Part shown: positions 23,908 to 33,805 of the stretch, piece by piece
Layout: each line of letters starts with the position of its first letter
Numbering within the stretch: the stretch's first letter is position 1
NCBI RefSeq assembly: GCF_000376225.1
Contig: NZ_AQXL01000132.1
Location: 1-64,000 of the forward strand
Source of the DNA: Effusibacillus pohliae DSM 22757
Lineage (GTDB): Bacteria; Bacillota; Bacilli; Tumebacillales; Effusibacillaceae
Length of the DNA stretch: 64,000 nt
Direction of reading: 5' to 3'
The notes under the pieces: model-generated
The model's database searches: none
Told to the model about the DNA's origin: nothing
Seen by the model: the letters and a program-made list of their open reading frames with translations, nothing else
Program-made: the position numbers and the translations under genes

Positions 23908-23948
23908 AAAAAGACCAACGGAGCAGGCCTTCGCCCCTCTCGTTGGTC
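23908..23948 (-). terminator. Terminator of the nuo operon
   Basis: On the minus strand, GACCAACG (23941-23948) pairs with CGTTGGTC (23913-23920), with a GC-rich inner loop, followed by five T residues. It lies about 20 bases after the nuoN stop. Confidence 0.88.
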
Positions 23949-23969
23949 TTGTCGCGGCCGATGCTCTTT

Positions 23970-25493
23970 TTACACCGGACCAAACCATTTCAAGTTTTCC
24001 AGAACGCGCAGAAATACGCCCGGCACAACGCCGAGTCCAACGGTCGCCACCAGTGCGACCCCGATCACCATCGACAGGCCGGCCGACGTCTGCAAACGCG
24101 GTTCGATGCCATCCGTCTCTTTTGTGAACATCAGGCGAATCACGCCAAAGTAATAGTAGAACGAAACGACGGATGCGGCAAACATGATGCCCGCCAGCCA
24201 GAACGACTGGCTGTGCACCGCCCCGAGGACGATCATAAACTTCCCGAAAAAGCCGGCTGTGACCGGCAGCCCCGCCATCGACAGCAAAAACAGGGACATC
24301 GCAACCGCCAAAAACGGGGACCGCCGGTACAATCCGCGGAACGATTCGACGCTTTCCGAACCGGCTTCGCGCGTCACGAGGACGATAATCGCAAACGCCC
24401 CCATCGTCATCAGCACATAGACCGCCAGGTAGAAAACCAGTTCCGTCATCGACTGCAGCAGATTCACCTGGCTCTGCGCCCTGCCCAATACGGCGACCGG
24501 TACCAGCAGGTAGCCCGCCTGGGCGATGCTCGAGTACGCCATCAGACGTTTGATGTTCTTTTGCGTGATGGCGGCAACGTTCCCGATGACCATCGTCAAA
24601 ATCGCCAGTCCGGCAAACACGGTGTACACTTTCGCCATATAGTCTTTCGGCATCATCGAGAAGTACAGGAACAAAAACACCCGGAACAGCATCGCAAAAC
24701 CGGCTGCCTTGGAAATCGCCGAAAGAAACGCGGTAATCGGCGTCGGGGCCCCTTCGTACGTGTCAGGCGTCCACATGTGGAACGGCACCATCGAGATTTT
24801 AATGCCGAATCCCGCGATCATCATCACGAATGACAGCAGCAGTAAAAATCCGAATTCGTCCCACAGGGGCCCGACAGACTGCATCGCCATCGCCAGGTTG
24901 GTGGTGCCTGTCAAGCCGTACACGAACGACATCCCGTACAGCGTGAGTGCCGTCCCGACCGCCCCGATCACCAAGTATTTCATCGCGCCTTCCGCCGATT
25001 TTGCATAATGGCGGCGCATTCCGGCCATGACATAGGAAGCGATCGACAACAGCTCAAGCCCCACAAACAGGGTGATCAGGTCGAGCGACGAAGCCATCAC
25101 CATCGCCCCGACCGTGCCAAACAGCAAAAGATAGGTGTATTCTCCGCGCGGAAGCGGAACGTTCCGCAGATAATCGACCGACATCAGCAGTGTCAGCAGG
25201 GATCCAACCAGAAACACCAGCTTGAAAATGTTTCCATAGTCGTCCACGATGTACAGATAGCCTGATATTTGTTGCAGTTCCGTTGCCGTTTGCAACTTCA
25301 GCATGTTGCGGACGACCATGCCGCCGGCAACTAGAAGCGACAGCATCCCCAGCCAGGGCAGCAGCCGTTTTTGTTCACCTTTGAACAACAGGTCGAGCAC
25401 CAGCAGCAAAAATCCCGCACCAACCAGCACCACTTCCGGTCCCATGGTATTCCAGACAGACAGAAAATCGAGTTGTTGCACCGTTTGCGGCAT
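23970..25493 (-). CDS. nuoN: NADH-quinone oxidoreductase-like subunit N
   Basis: 507 residues with about fourteen membrane helices. It is one of the three antiporter-like proton-pumping subunits of respiratory complex I. Recognisable blocks are GLELLSIASYVMAGMRR (with the conserved Glu of helix 5), SKAAGFAMLFR, and QKNIKRLMAYSSIAQAGYLLV with the conserved Lys. Proline in MAGLPVTAGFFGKF marks the discontinuous helix. The start is 3 bases after the nuoM stop, within the same operon. It is the last gene before the terminator. Confidence 0.95.
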   Translation of the reverse strand: MPQTVQQLDFLSVWNTMGPEVVLVGAGFLLLVLDLLFKGEQKRLLPWLGMLSLLVAGGMVVRNMLKLQTATELQQISGYLYIVDDYGNIFKLVFLVGSLLTLLMSVDYLRNVPLPRGEYTYLLLFGTVGAMVMASSLDLITLFVGLELLSIASYVMAGMRRHYAKSAEGAMKYLVIGAVGTALTLYGMSFVYGLTGTTNLAMAMQSVGPLWDEFGFLLLLSFVMMIAGFGIKISMVPFHMWTPDTYEGAPTPITAFLSAISKAAGFAMLFRVFLFLYFSMMPKDYMAKVYTVFAGLAILTMVIGNVAAITQKNIKRLMAYSSIAQAGYLLVPVAVLGRAQSQVNLLQSMTELVFYLAVYVLMTMGAFAIIVLVTREAGSESVESFRGLYRRSPFLAVAMSLFLLSMAGLPVTAGFFGKFMIVLGAVHSQSFWLAGIMFAASVVSFYYYFGVIRLMFTKETDGIEPRLQTSAGLSMVIGVALVATVGLGVVPGVFLRVLENLKWFGPV

Positions 25494-25496
25494 CGT

Positions 25497-27011
25497 CTAT
25501 CCCCCTATCCTGGCGACAAGCTGCGACAAGGTCGGATTGATCAGGTCGCCTAACACTGCCGGATAGACACCGATCCATATGACAATCGCCAGGAGCAGTA
25601 TCATCGGTACATATTCGAGCGCAGTCGCATCCCGTACGCCTTCCGAAAGCTGGCCGGCAGGACCGAAGGTGGTCCGCTGCATCGCCCACAGCAGATACAC
25701 CGCCGCCAAAATGATGCCGGTCGTCCCGATCGCCGACAGAACCGGATGCTTCTGGAAAGCCCCCATGAACGAGACGATTTCCGAGACAAATCCGCTCATC
25801 CCCGGCAAACCGAGCGAACCGAGCGCCCCCGCCAGCAGGAAGCCCGACAAAATCGGGAGATGCCTAGAGAGCCCCCCCATCGCGTCGATCTGGAAGGTGC
25901 CGGTTCGTTCCTGAATCGCGCCGACGATGAAGAACAACAGTGCGGACAGCAGCCCAGAGGAGATCGTCATCAAAACGCCCCCCTGCAGGCCAGCGTTCGT
26001 GAGGGACGAGACCCCCAGCAGCACGATCCCCATGTGCGAAATGCTGGAGAACGCGAGCAGCCGTCGCCAGTCTTTTTGCGCCATCGCCAGCAAACCGCCG
26101 TAGACGATGTTGATCGCGCCGAACACCGCGATCATCGTACTGAAACGAGCGATCATATCCGGCAGGACGCCGACCCCCATGCGGAACAGCACATAGGCGC
26201 CGACCTTCATCAGGACGCCGCCGAGAATCATCGAGACGGCGGGCGACGCCTGTTCATGGCTGTCCGGCAGCCAGGTGTGGAACGGGAAGAACGCTTCTTC
26301 AATCAATACCGCAAAGAACAAGGCGAGGAAAACCCATTGCCGGTAGTCGCCCGGAATCGCGTCCCCGACCTGCTTGAACACATCGGCGATTTGCAAAACA
26401 TTAAAACTCATGCTGCCGCTGCTGTAACCGGCAGCGTACGCCATGCCAAGGAACGAAACCAGGATGCCGACCGAAGCGAATCCCCGGTAAATCAGAAACT
26501 TGGTGGCGATCTTCCGCTTGTGGTCCCCGCCCCAGATCCCGATCAGGAAATACATCGGGATCAGGGTCAGCTCCAGGAACAGGAAGAACAGGAACAGGTC
26601 AAGCGAGACGAATACTCCGTACAGCCCGGTGACCAGCAGCAAGAACCAGACGAAATATTCCTTTGTCCGGTAGGTCACACGCCAGGACGCCAGTACCGCC
26701 AGCACGCTGACCAGGGCGGTCAACAGCACGAACGGCAGCGACAACCCGTCGACTCCCATATCGAGCCCGATCCGAGCAGAGCCGGTGGCAAACGCAAACG
26801 GAACGTGGATCCAATCACGCGCAACCGAATATTGTATGCCGGCCGCAGCTCTATCAAAACCGGACAGCAGCAGCAGGGCGCCGACAAACGAAAGCAGGGT
26901 GGCGAACAACGCAATCGATTTGATCTGCGATTTTGCACTGCCCGGAACGAACAGGACCAAGAGCGCTCCCAAGAGCGGCAGGAGTGGTATCGCAAGCAGC
27001 AGGTTGTTCAT
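25497..27011 (-). CDS. nuoM: NADH-quinone oxidoreductase-like subunit M
   Basis: 504 residues from ATG 27009-27011 (MNNLLLAIPLLPLLG); the extra 55 codons upstream are nuoL sequence in another frame. About fourteen membrane helices. Conserved antiporter-like features: LTLIPMYFLIGIWGG (with the helix-5 Glu), FFPFHTWLPDSHEQASPAVS, QKDWRRLLAFSSISHMGIVLLG, and LGLPGMSGFVSE. It pumps protons in the membrane arm of complex I. Its ATG overlaps the nuoL stop by 4 bases (ATGA), giving translational coupling. Confidence 0.95.
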   Translation of the reverse strand: MNNLLLAIPLLPLLGALLVLFVPGSAKSQIKSIALFATLLSFVGALLLLSGFDRAAAGIQYSVARDWIHVPFAFATGSARIGLDMGVDGLSLPFVLLTALVSVLAVLASWRVTYRTKEYFVWFLLLVTGLYGVFVSLDLFLFFLFLELTLIPMYFLIGIWGGDHKRKIATKFLIYRGFASVGILVSFLGMAYAAGYSSGSMSFNVLQIADVFKQVGDAIPGDYRQWVFLALFFAVLIEEAFFPFHTWLPDSHEQASPAVSMILGGVLMKVGAYVLFRMGVGVLPDMIARFSTMIAVFGAINIVYGGLLAMAQKDWRRLLAFSSISHMGIVLLGVSSLTNAGLQGGVLMTISSGLLSALLFFIVGAIQERTGTFQIDAMGGLSRHLPILSGFLLAGALGSLGLPGMSGFVSEIVSFMGAFQKHPVLSAIGTTGIILAAVYLLWAMQRTTFGPAGQLSEGVRDATALEYVPMILLLAIVIWIGVYPAVLGDLINPTLSQLVARIGG

Positions 27012-28918
27012 CCGATCACCCCTCCCAGATACAGACTGATGGCCACCAAAGCGGCCACGCCGAGCGATGTCAGCAGCCCGTACGTTTGGATCTGGCCGTT
27101 TTGCCCATACTTCAACCCGAGCGACGATGCGAAGGTGGTATGGCCCACCAAGGACACGATCCCGTCGACAATCCACCGGTCGATAAAGTTCAGGATTTTT
27201 CCGATCCAGATCAGCGGGATGACAATCACCGCATGGTAAATCTCATCGATAAAGAACTTGCGATACGACAGCGTATACAGCGGACCGCTGGCAGCAGCCA
27301 CTTTGTCCGCATCGACGGTTCGTTTTCCGTACATCAAATAAGCCAGCAGGATCCCCGCCGCTCCCACCGCTGTGGAAGCGACTGCAGTCGTCCACGAGAA
27401 CGCTTCGTGCACGCCAAGCTCCCCGCCGGAGAGCAGGAAATGGGCAAACGCATGGCCGAAAAACGGCGCGTTCACAAACCCGATCACCAACGACAGGATC
27501 GCCAGCAGCACCAGCGGAATCGTCATCACCGGCCCGCTTTCGTGTGGCTCGATCGATGCGTCCCCGCGATATTCCCCCGTGAAGGTCAGGAAAAATACGC
27601 GGAAGATATAGAACGCGGTGAAAAACGCCGCAACCGTTGCCAACACGGCCAGCACGGTGTGTCCGCTTGCAAAAGCGGCCGTCAGAATCTCATCTTTCGA
27701 CCAGAAGCCAGCAAACGGCGGAATCCCCGAGAGGGCCAGCGCACCGAACAGGAAGGTCCATGTGGTGACCGGCATCTTTCGCCAAAGGCCGCCCATCTCC
27801 CGAATGTCCTGTGTATGTACCGCATGGATCACAGAACCAGCCGCCAGGAACAGCAACGCTTTAAAAAACGCATGTGTCATCAGGTGGAACGCAGACGCAA
27901 CATAGGCGCTGACTCCCAACGCCAGCATCATGTAACCGAGCTGGGATACGGTCGAGTAAGCGATCACCCGCTTGATATCGTTTTGCGTCAAACCGATCGC
28001 CGCAGCGAATATCGCCGTAAACCCGCCGATTACTGCAACCACTGTCAAAGCGGTCGGAGACGCTTCAAACAGCGGGAATGTACGAGCCACCAGGTAGACT
28101 CCGGCAGCCACCATCGTTGCCGCGTGGATCAAGGCGGACACTGGCGTCGGGCCTTCCATCGCGTCAGGCAACCAGACATGCAGCGGGAACTGGGCCGATT
28201 TTCCGACCGCTCCGATAAAAATCAAGATCGCAGACAATGTGATGATCGTCTTGGCGTCGATCCCGAACAGTCCGTTTCCAACCGGATTCGCGGAATGGAC
28301 CGCCGCAGCGGCAAACTGGAAAATCGCCTGGTAATCGAAGCTGCCCGCTGCCAGAAACAGCAAAATAATGCCGATAAACAGCCCGACGTCGCCAATTCTG
28401 GTAACGACGAACGATTTTTTGGCAGCAGCCGCCGCTTCCGGTTTAAAGTACCAGAACCCGACCAGCAGGTACGAACAAAGCCCGACCAGTTCCCAGAACA
28501 CATACAACTGCAGCAGGTTGGGCGAGATGACCAGTCCCAGCATGGAGAACACGAACAAACTCAAGTATTGATAGAACACGGAGAACCGCTCGTCCCCGTG
28601 CATGTACCCCCTTGAAAAGAGCAGCACCAGCGTGCTGACAAAACTGACCACTACAAGCATCATCGCATTCAGCTGCGTCACTTCAAAACCGACGGTCAGC
28701 TTGACGTCGCCGATCGTCAGCCAATCGAACCTGTAAGCACCAGTGTAGCCGTGTGCCGCAACGTCCGCGAACACCAGCAGCGAGACGATAAATGCGGCTA
28801 CCGATCCGGCGACCCCGACCGCTGTCACGATCCCCTCCTGCGCCCGTCGCCCGAGAACCAGCAGGATCAGGTAGGCCACAAGCGGGAAAAAGGGGATCAG
28901 CCAGGCATTCACTACCAT
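27008..28918 (-). CDS. nuoL: NADH-quinone oxidoreductase-like subunit L
   Basis: 636 residues from ATG 28916-28918 (MVVNAWLIPFFPLVA), with AAGGATGG upstream; the 15 extra upstream codons are ignored. It is the largest antiporter-like subunit at the tip of the membrane arm, with a long lateral helix near the C-terminus that ties the pumps together. Family blocks are FPLHVWLPDAMEGPTPVSALIHAATMVAAG, QNDIKRVIAYSTVSQLGYMMLA and ALSGIPPFAGFWSKDEI. The gap to nuoK is 93 bases, the longest inside this operon, and contains no clear promoter. Confidence 0.95.
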   Translation of the reverse strand: MVVNAWLIPFFPLVAYLILLVLGRRAQEGIVTAVGVAGSVAAFIVSLLVFADVAAHGYTGAYRFDWLTIGDVKLTVGFEVTQLNAMMLVVVSFVSTLVLLFSRGYMHGDERFSVFYQYLSLFVFSMLGLVISPNLLQLYVFWELVGLCSYLLVGFWYFKPEAAAAAKKSFVVTRIGDVGLFIGIILLFLAAGSFDYQAIFQFAAAAVHSANPVGNGLFGIDAKTIITLSAILIFIGAVGKSAQFPLHVWLPDAMEGPTPVSALIHAATMVAAGVYLVARTFPLFEASPTALTVVAVIGGFTAIFAAAIGLTQNDIKRVIAYSTVSQLGYMMLALGVSAYVASAFHLMTHAFFKALLFLAAGSVIHAVHTQDIREMGGLWRKMPVTTWTFLFGALALSGIPPFAGFWSKDEILTAAFASGHTVLAVLATVAAFFTAFYIFRVFFLTFTGEYRGDASIEPHESGPVMTIPLVLLAILSLVIGFVNAPFFGHAFAHFLLSGGELGVHEAFSWTTAVASTAVGAAGILLAYLMYGKRTVDADKVAAASGPLYTLSYRKFFIDEIYHAVIVIPLIWIGKILNFIDRWIVDGIVSLVGHTTFASSLGLKYGQNGQIQTYGLLTSLGVAALVAISLYLGGVIG

Positions 28919-29011
28919 ACAATCACCATCCTTTTTGTCAACAAGTGACGAACGGGCCGCCAACCGGTTGCAAGCTGCCCTTCGCGCTCACCCGTCCCTG
29001 ATTCTTGCGCC

Positions 29012-29323
29012 TTACCATTTGTTCAGGTTCATCTCTTTTACGTCGCTCGTGTTGCGGTTTCGGTAGAGGGCGATCAGCACGGCCAGCCCGACAGCCACTT
29101 CGCACGCCGCGATCACCATCGCGAACAGGGCAAACACCTGGCCGTTGACATTCGGCGACAGCCCCAGCCGAGAGAACGCCACCAGGTTGATGTTGGCCGC
29201 GTTCAGCATCAGTTCGATCGACACCAAAACGATGATGATGTTTCGCTTCCAAAGCACTCCGAACAATCCGAGACAGAACAGCACCGCCGCCAGCAGCAGG
29301 TATCGGACGATCGTCGGTTCCAT
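29012..29323 (-). CDS. nuoK: NADH-quinone oxidoreductase-like subunit K
   Basis: 103 residues, normal for NuoK. The ATG at 29321-29323 overlaps the nuoJ stop by one base (TGATG). Three membrane helices are clear. The second and third carry the buried glutamates needed for proton transfer ([20 protein letters not shown] and [17 protein letters not shown]). It forms part of the membrane arm next to NuoJ and NuoH. Confidence 0.95.
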   Translation of the reverse strand: MEPTIVRYLLLAAVLFCLGLFGVLWKRNIIIVLVSIELMLNAANINLVAFSRLGLSPNVNGQVFALFAMVIAACEVAVGLAVLIALYRNRNTSDVKEMNLNKW

Positions 29324-29856
29324 CACTCTTCCCCTTTCCGCGCCAGAATGGCCGCGCCCACCAGGGCTACGATCAATACGACAGACACCAGTTCAAACGG
29401 AATCGCATACGACGTATACACCGCGTGTCCGACCGCTTTCACCGAGTTGCTGCCCCAGGCGGGAGCCGGATCCTGCGGCGACAGCTGCTGCCATTTCATC
29501 CAGTCGACCGAATTGAATCCCCAGTACAGCAGCCCGAGCAATCCGCCGGCCGCCACCACCGACAGCACGGTATGTGTGTCGAGCGGCGTTTGTTCCTGCG
29601 AACCGTGGTTGGTCAACATGATCGCAAAGATCATCAAGATCGTGATCGCGCCGGCGTAGATCAAGACTTGCGCAAACCCGACAAAATCAGCGTCGAGCAG
29701 GATGTACACACCCGCCACACCGATGAACACGCCGCCGATCAGGAGCGCCATGTGGATCACTTTGCGGGCGAACAGCATCGCCACCGCTGATCCGATGACG
29801 ACCAGGCTGATCAGGATAAAAGCGATCATCTTACCTGTGAGAACTGGCAACGCCAT
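29323..29856 (-). CDS. nuoJ: NADH-quinone oxidoreductase-like subunit J
   Basis: 177 residues with five membrane helices. The conserved block [24 protein letters not shown] is the signature of NuoJ, including the pi-bulge region of helix 3. The ATG overlaps the nuoI stop by one base (TAATG). It anchors the small membrane core of complex I. The periplasmic loop around [19 protein letters not shown] is longer than the minimal form, a common variation. Confidence 0.94.
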   Translation of the reverse strand: MALPVLTGKMIAFILISLVVIGSAVAMLFARKVIHMALLIGGVFIGVAGVYILLDADFVGFAQVLIYAGAITILMIFAIMLTNHGSQEQTPLDTHTVLSVVAAGGLLGLLYWGFNSVDWMKWQQLSPQDPAPAWGSNSVKAVGHAVYTSYAIPFELVSVVLIVALVGAAILARKGEE

Positions 29857-30407
29857 TACTCGCCACCCGCCTTTTCCGCTCCGCTGCCCTGCACAGCCTT
29901 TTCCGCGCTGCCTGAACCGCCCTTTTCCACCGCCGCGCCTTTACCGGCCGCCTTGACTTCCGCATGCTCGGTCGTCGTCTTGTCCGTCTCGCCGGTCTTC
30001 AGGCCCTTGCGGGCATCATGCTGGCGGCCGTTTTCCGCCAGCCATTCGATGTTCTTGTACAGCGCGTCCCGGCTGTACTCGGCCAGCTCGAACGTGTCGG
30101 TCATCTGAATCGCTTCCGTCGGACAAACTTCGGTGCACAGGTCGCACAAAATGCAGATCTCAAAATTGATATCATACGTCTCGATGTGCAGTTTCCGGTC
30201 TTCCCCGCGGCTGCCGGACAGCGAAATGCAGCTGGTCGGACAGATGCGGGCGCATTGGTTGCAGACGATGCACAGCTCCGGATAGAACTTGTGCACGCCG
30301 CGGAACCGGTCCGGCCATTGCGGTTTCACTTCCGGATACAGCAGGGTGTATTTTTTCTTCGGCAGCTGGCTGATCGTCACGCTCAGACCTTTGAGTAATC
30401 CAAACAT
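29856..30407 (-). CDS. nuoI: NADH-quinone oxidoreductase-like subunit I, with low-complexity C-terminal tail
   Basis: 183 residues. Two ferredoxin-type motifs, CIVCNQCARICP (about 47-58) and CILCDLCTEVCP (about 86-97), bind the N6a and N6b [4Fe-4S] clusters that lead electrons toward NuoB. The body ends near residue 132; the remaining about 50 residues are a Lys/Glu/Ala/Gly-rich, probably disordered tail (HAEVKAAGKGAAVEKGGSGS and onward) not found in the minimal family. It is part of the peripheral arm. It lies 11 bases after nuoH. Confidence 0.95.
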   Translation of the reverse strand: MFGLLKGLSVTISQLPKKKYTLLYPEVKPQWPDRFRGVHKFYPELCIVCNQCARICPTSCISLSGSRGEDRKLHIETYDINFEICILCDLCTEVCPTEAIQMTDTFELAEYSRDALYKNIEWLAENGRQHDARKGLKTGETDKTTTEHAEVKAAGKGAAVEKGGSGSAEKAVQGSGAEKAGGE

Positions 30408-30418
30408 TGTCTCACCCC

Positions 30419-31414
30419 TTACTGCACCGCCAGCTTGATGCCTGCGGTCAGCAGAATGTTAAGCAGCGCCAGCGGGATCAGCACTTTCCAGCTGAAACTC
30501 ATCAACTGGTCGTTGCGCACGCGCGGGAACGTCGCCCGCAACCAGAACATCAGGAAAATAAACGCGCCCGCCTTGATCGCATACCACAGCCAGCCGGGCA
30601 GGAGCGGCCCCGACCAGCCGCCGAAAAAGAGGGCGGCCGCCAGTCCGGCCATCGCCACGATATACACATACTCGGCCAGCATGTAGAACGCGAAGCGGAA
30701 ACCGGAATACTCGGTGAAATATCCGGAAACCAGTTCCGACTCCGCTTCCGGTAGGTCGAACGGGGTCCGGTTCAGCTCGGCTGTGGCCGCAATGATGAAC
30801 ACGACAAATCCGAGAATCTGCGGCACCACAAACCACACGTACGGAAACTTCTCCTGCGCCTTGACGATCTCGACGATGTTCAACGAGCCGGCCATCAAAA
30901 TCACGCCGAGCATCGACAGCGCAAGCGGAATCTCATAGGAGATCATCTGCGCCGCCGAGCGCAGACCGCCGATGATCGAGTATTTGTTGTTGGACGCCCA
31001 GCCGCCGATGACGATGCCGATGATCGAAATCGCGGACAACGCAATGTAGTAAAGAATCCCGACGTTTAACTCGGCCGTGAACAGATGAGTGGCCGAATAG
31101 GGAATCACCGCCAGCACCATGAACGCCGGCACATATGTAATCATCGGCGCCACCAGAAACATCAGGCGGTCCGCTTTTGCCGGCACGATGTCTTCCTTGA
31201 TCAACAATTTCAGAATATCGGCGAACGATTGGTACAGCCCGAACGGCCCGACCCGGTTCGGCCCGATGCGCCCTTGCATCCAGCCGATGATTTTCCGTTC
31301 AAAGTAGATCGCGTACGTGACCACACCGAGCACGACCGCCAGCACCACAACCGCGCCGATCACCATTCCCAATGCGACAGCCGGAGTAAAAGGTTGATGG
31401 AGCCAGTCGAACAT
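30419..31414 (-). CDS. nuoH: NADH-quinone oxidoreductase-like subunit H
   Basis: 331 residues with about eight membrane helices. It carries the quinone-chamber blocks ERKIIGWMQGRIGPNRVGPFGL (about 34-55), GGWASNNKYSIIGGLRSAAQMISYEIPL (about 157-184) and AELNRTPFDLPEAESELVSGY (about 212-232), all strongly conserved. NuoH forms part of the quinone-binding site and couples the peripheral arm to the pumps. Its ATG overlaps the nuoD stop by one base. Confidence 0.96.
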   Translation of the reverse strand: MFDWLHQPFTPAVALGMVIGAVVVLAVVLGVVTYAIYFERKIIGWMQGRIGPNRVGPFGLYQSFADILKLLIKEDIVPAKADRLMFLVAPMITYVPAFMVLAVIPYSATHLFTAELNVGILYYIALSAISIIGIVIGGWASNNKYSIIGGLRSAAQMISYEIPLALSMLGVILMAGSLNIVEIVKAQEKFPYVWFVVPQILGFVVFIIAATAELNRTPFDLPEAESELVSGYFTEYSGFRFAFYMLAEYVYIVAMAGLAAALFFGGWSGPLLPGWLWYAIKAGAFIFLMFWLRATFPRVRNDQLMSFSWKVLIPLALLNILLTAGIKLAVQ

Positions 31415-32517
31415 TATGCATCCACCTCCCCGAGCACGATGTCGACCGCGCCCAGTATCGCAATGAAGTTGGCCATGTTCTGGCCCTTCAGGAGACTGGG
31501 CAGAATCTGCAGGTTGTTAAACGACGGGCGGCGGATTTTCAGCCGGTACGGTTTGTCCTTGCCCTCCGATACGATGTACACGCCGAGTTCGCCCTTCGCC
31601 GCTTCCACCGCCGAATAGTACTCGCCGGCCGGCACGCGGATGATCTTCGGCACTTTCCCCATCACCGGGCCGTCCGGAATCTGCTCGAGCGCCTGTTCCA
31701 CGATTTTCAGCGACTCTTCCATCTCGAGCATGTGGCACATGTAACGGTCGAAGCAGTCTCCATTTTGACCGACCGGAATTTCAAAATCGAACCGGTCGTA
31801 GATCGAATACGGCTTGTTCTTGCGAAGGTCCCATTTGAACCCGGTGCTGCGCAGGTTAATGCCGGACAATCCGTGATTGATCGCCGTCTCCGCGTCAAAT
31901 GCGCCGATGCCTTTCACCCGACTGAGAAAAATTTCGTTCCCCGTCACCAGGTCATGATACATTTTCAATTTTTCGCGGAAATGCGGGATATAATCCCGAA
32001 TCTCGTCAAGCCAGCCTTCCGGCGCATCATATTTGACGCCGCCCACCCGCATGTAGTTGTACGTAAGCCGTGCACCGCAAATTTTGTTGAAAAACTCGCA
32101 GATTTGTTCCCGTTCCTGGAACGCGTACAGGAATGGACTCATCGCACCCAAATCGAGCAGATAAGCTCCCAGGAACAGCAGGTGGGATGCGATCCGGTTC
32201 AGTTCGCAGACGATTACCCGCAGGTATTCCGCCCGCTCGGGAACCTGGATATCCATCGCCTGTTCGACCGCATGCACGATCGCATGGTTGTTCAGCATCG
32301 CCGCCAGGTAATCGAGCCGGTCAAAATACGGGATAATCTGCGTATACTGCAGATCTTCCGCCAATTTTTCGGTACCCCGGTGCAAATAGCCGATCACCGG
32401 TGTCGCATCGGTGATGATCTCGCCGTCGATTTTCACCACAACGCGGAACACTCCGTGCGTACTGGGATGTTGGGGACCGACGTTCAATAGCATTTCTTCC
32501 GTGCGAATTTCTGCCAT
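31414..32517 (-). CDS. nuoD: NADH-quinone oxidoreductase-like subunit D
   Basis: 367 residues from ATG 32515-32517 (MAEIRTEEMLLNVGPQHP), with GAGGGG upstream; an ATG seven codons earlier lies before this site. The 49-kDa-type subunit of complex I, descended from NiFe hydrogenase large subunits. GPQHPSTHGVFR and the quinone-site tyrosine region (YLHRGTEKLAEDL) are intact; the hydrogenase cysteines are absent, as expected. It forms the quinone-binding pocket with NuoB and NuoH. It follows nuoC by 8 bases. Confidence 0.96.
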   Translation of the reverse strand: MAEIRTEEMLLNVGPQHPSTHGVFRVVVKIDGEIITDATPVIGYLHRGTEKLAEDLQYTQIIPYFDRLDYLAAMLNNHAIVHAVEQAMDIQVPERAEYLRVIVCELNRIASHLLFLGAYLLDLGAMSPFLYAFQEREQICEFFNKICGARLTYNYMRVGGVKYDAPEGWLDEIRDYIPHFREKLKMYHDLVTGNEIFLSRVKGIGAFDAETAINHGLSGINLRSTGFKWDLRKNKPYSIYDRFDFEIPVGQNGDCFDRYMCHMLEMEESLKIVEQALEQIPDGPVMGKVPKIIRVPAGEYYSAVEAAKGELGVYIVSEGKDKPYRLKIRRPSFNNLQILPSLLKGQNMANFIAILGAVDIVLGEVDA

Positions 32518-32525
32518 GTTCCCCT

Positions 32526-33260
32526 CTACTCCTTCCACGGACTGAAATCTTTCCGCAACGGGTAGCCTTCGTAGTCTTCCGGCATCATGATCCGCCGCAG
32601 GTCCGGATGGCCGGTGAAGTTGACGCCCAGCAGGTCGTAAATCTCGCGCTCTTCCCAGTTGACGCCGTTGTAAATCGGGGTCAGGGAAGGCACTTCCGCA
32701 TTTTCCCGCGGCGTCCTCGTCTTGAACGTGACGAAATAGCCGTGTTTCATCGAATACAGATACAGCACGACTTCGATGTACCCTTTGGCGGGATAATCGG
32801 TGCCCGCCATCACTTCCGGATAATCGAACAACAATTCCTCATCATACCGGAAAAATTCCACCACATCCCGCCAGCGTTCCCGTTTGATCACATAGGTCGG
32901 CTGATATTTGGCGAGATACGCGTCTTCCAGCACATCGTCGCCGAACTTGCCGACGATCCGCGCGCGGAATTTGTCCAGCAGCTTTTGCGCCGCTTCCTTC
33001 TTCGGATCTGGCTTCTCCTCTGCCGCTGCCGGTTTTGCCGCCTCCGCCGCAGGCTTCGCCGCTCCCGCTGCCGGCGCCGGTGTTACCTGCTTGCCCGGCT
33101 CAGCCGGCTTCTGCTGCGCCTCCGCTTTCTCCACCGCCTGCTCCGGCGGCAGTTTCTCCGCGATTTGCTCCTCCGGCTTCGGCGATTCCTGCTTTTTCGG
33201 ATTCGCCTCCGCCGGCGTCGGTTGTTCCGCTTCCCCGCTTACTTTTTTCTCTTCCGTCAC
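32526..33260 (-). CDS. nuoC: NADH-quinone oxidoreductase-like subunit C with long Ala/Pro/Glu/Lys-rich N-terminal extension
   Basis: 244 residues from GTG 33258-33260, which overlaps the nuoB stop by 4 bases (GTGA). The C-terminal about 150 residues are the normal 30-kDa subunit: [69 protein letters not shown]. The first about 95 residues are low-complexity, rich in Ala, Pro, Glu and Lys ([20 protein letters not shown]), likely disordered, resembling the acidic or charged NuoC extensions seen in some Bacilli. The core sits in the peripheral arm beside NuoD. Confidence 0.93.
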   Translation of the reverse strand: MTEEKKVSGEAEQPTPAEANPKKQESPKPEEQIAEKLPPEQAVEKAEAQQKPAEPGKQVTPAPAAGAAKPAAEAAKPAAAEEKPDPKKEAAQKLLDKFRARIVGKFGDDVLEDAYLAKYQPTYVIKRERWRDVVEFFRYDEELLFDYPEVMAGTDYPAKGYIEVVLYLYSMKHGYFVTFKTRTPRENAEVPSLTPIYNGVNWEEREIYDLLGVNFTGHPDLRRIMMPEDYEGYPLRKDFSPWKE

Positions 33261-33805
33261 GTCCGAGGCACCCTCTTTCCTTTGGCCTCCAGCCGGATTT
33301 TTTCCTGCAGCTTGTTCAGTCCGTAGATCAGTGCCGGCGGCGACGGCGGACATCCCGGGATGTACACGTCGACCGGAATGTACTGGTCCACCCCTTTAAC
33401 CACCGAATAGGAGCGCACATAAGGCCCGCCCGCAGTCGCGCACGACCCCATCGCCACGACCCATTTCGGATCGGGCATTTGATCATACAGCCGCTTGATG
33501 AGCGGTGCCATTTTCTTCGTCACCGTACCGGAGACAATGATGCAGTCCGCTTGCCGCGGAGAAGCCCGGAAGATGATCCCGAACCGGTCGAGGTCATAGT
33601 GGGAAGCGCCCGTCCCCATCATCTCGATCGCGCAGCATGCCAAACCAAACGTCAGCGGCCACAGCGAATTGCTGCGCGCCCACGCCTTGATCTGCTCCAG
33701 CGCCCCGACAAACACGCCCGCTTGCTGCAGTTGCATCGACTCTTCCGGCGTGAACCCCTCGAATTCAACGCGCGGTTGTTGGCTGTACCCCTTGATCACG
33801 TCCAT
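33257..33805 (-). CDS. nuoB: NADH-quinone oxidoreductase-like subunit B
   Basis: 182 residues from ATG 33803-33805 ([15 protein letters not shown]), with GAAGAAGGTG upstream. It carries the N2 [4Fe-4S] cluster ligands: the adjacent pair in [11 protein letters not shown], then CATAGG ([11 protein letters not shown]) and [10 protein letters not shown]2 hands electrons to quinone. The start lies 10 bases inside nuoA. The N-terminal about 35 residues before [15 protein letters not shown] are longer than in the shortest NuoB proteins. Confidence 0.95.
   Translation of the reverse strand: MDVIKGYSQQPRVEFEGFTPEESMQLQQAGVFVGALEQIKAWARSNSLWPLTFGLACCAIEMMGTGASHYDLDRFGIIFRASPRQADCIIVSGTVTKKMAPLIKRLYDQMPDPKWVVAMGSCATAGGPYVRSYSVVKGVDQYIPVDVYIPGCPPSPPALIYGLNKLQEKIRLEAKGKRVPRT

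Noticed and set aside
26933-28615. Open frame of 560 codons on the plus strand opposite nuoL and nuoM
   Set aside because: It is a shadow frame with Arg/Gln/His-rich sequence and no domain; the minus strand holds clear complex I genes.
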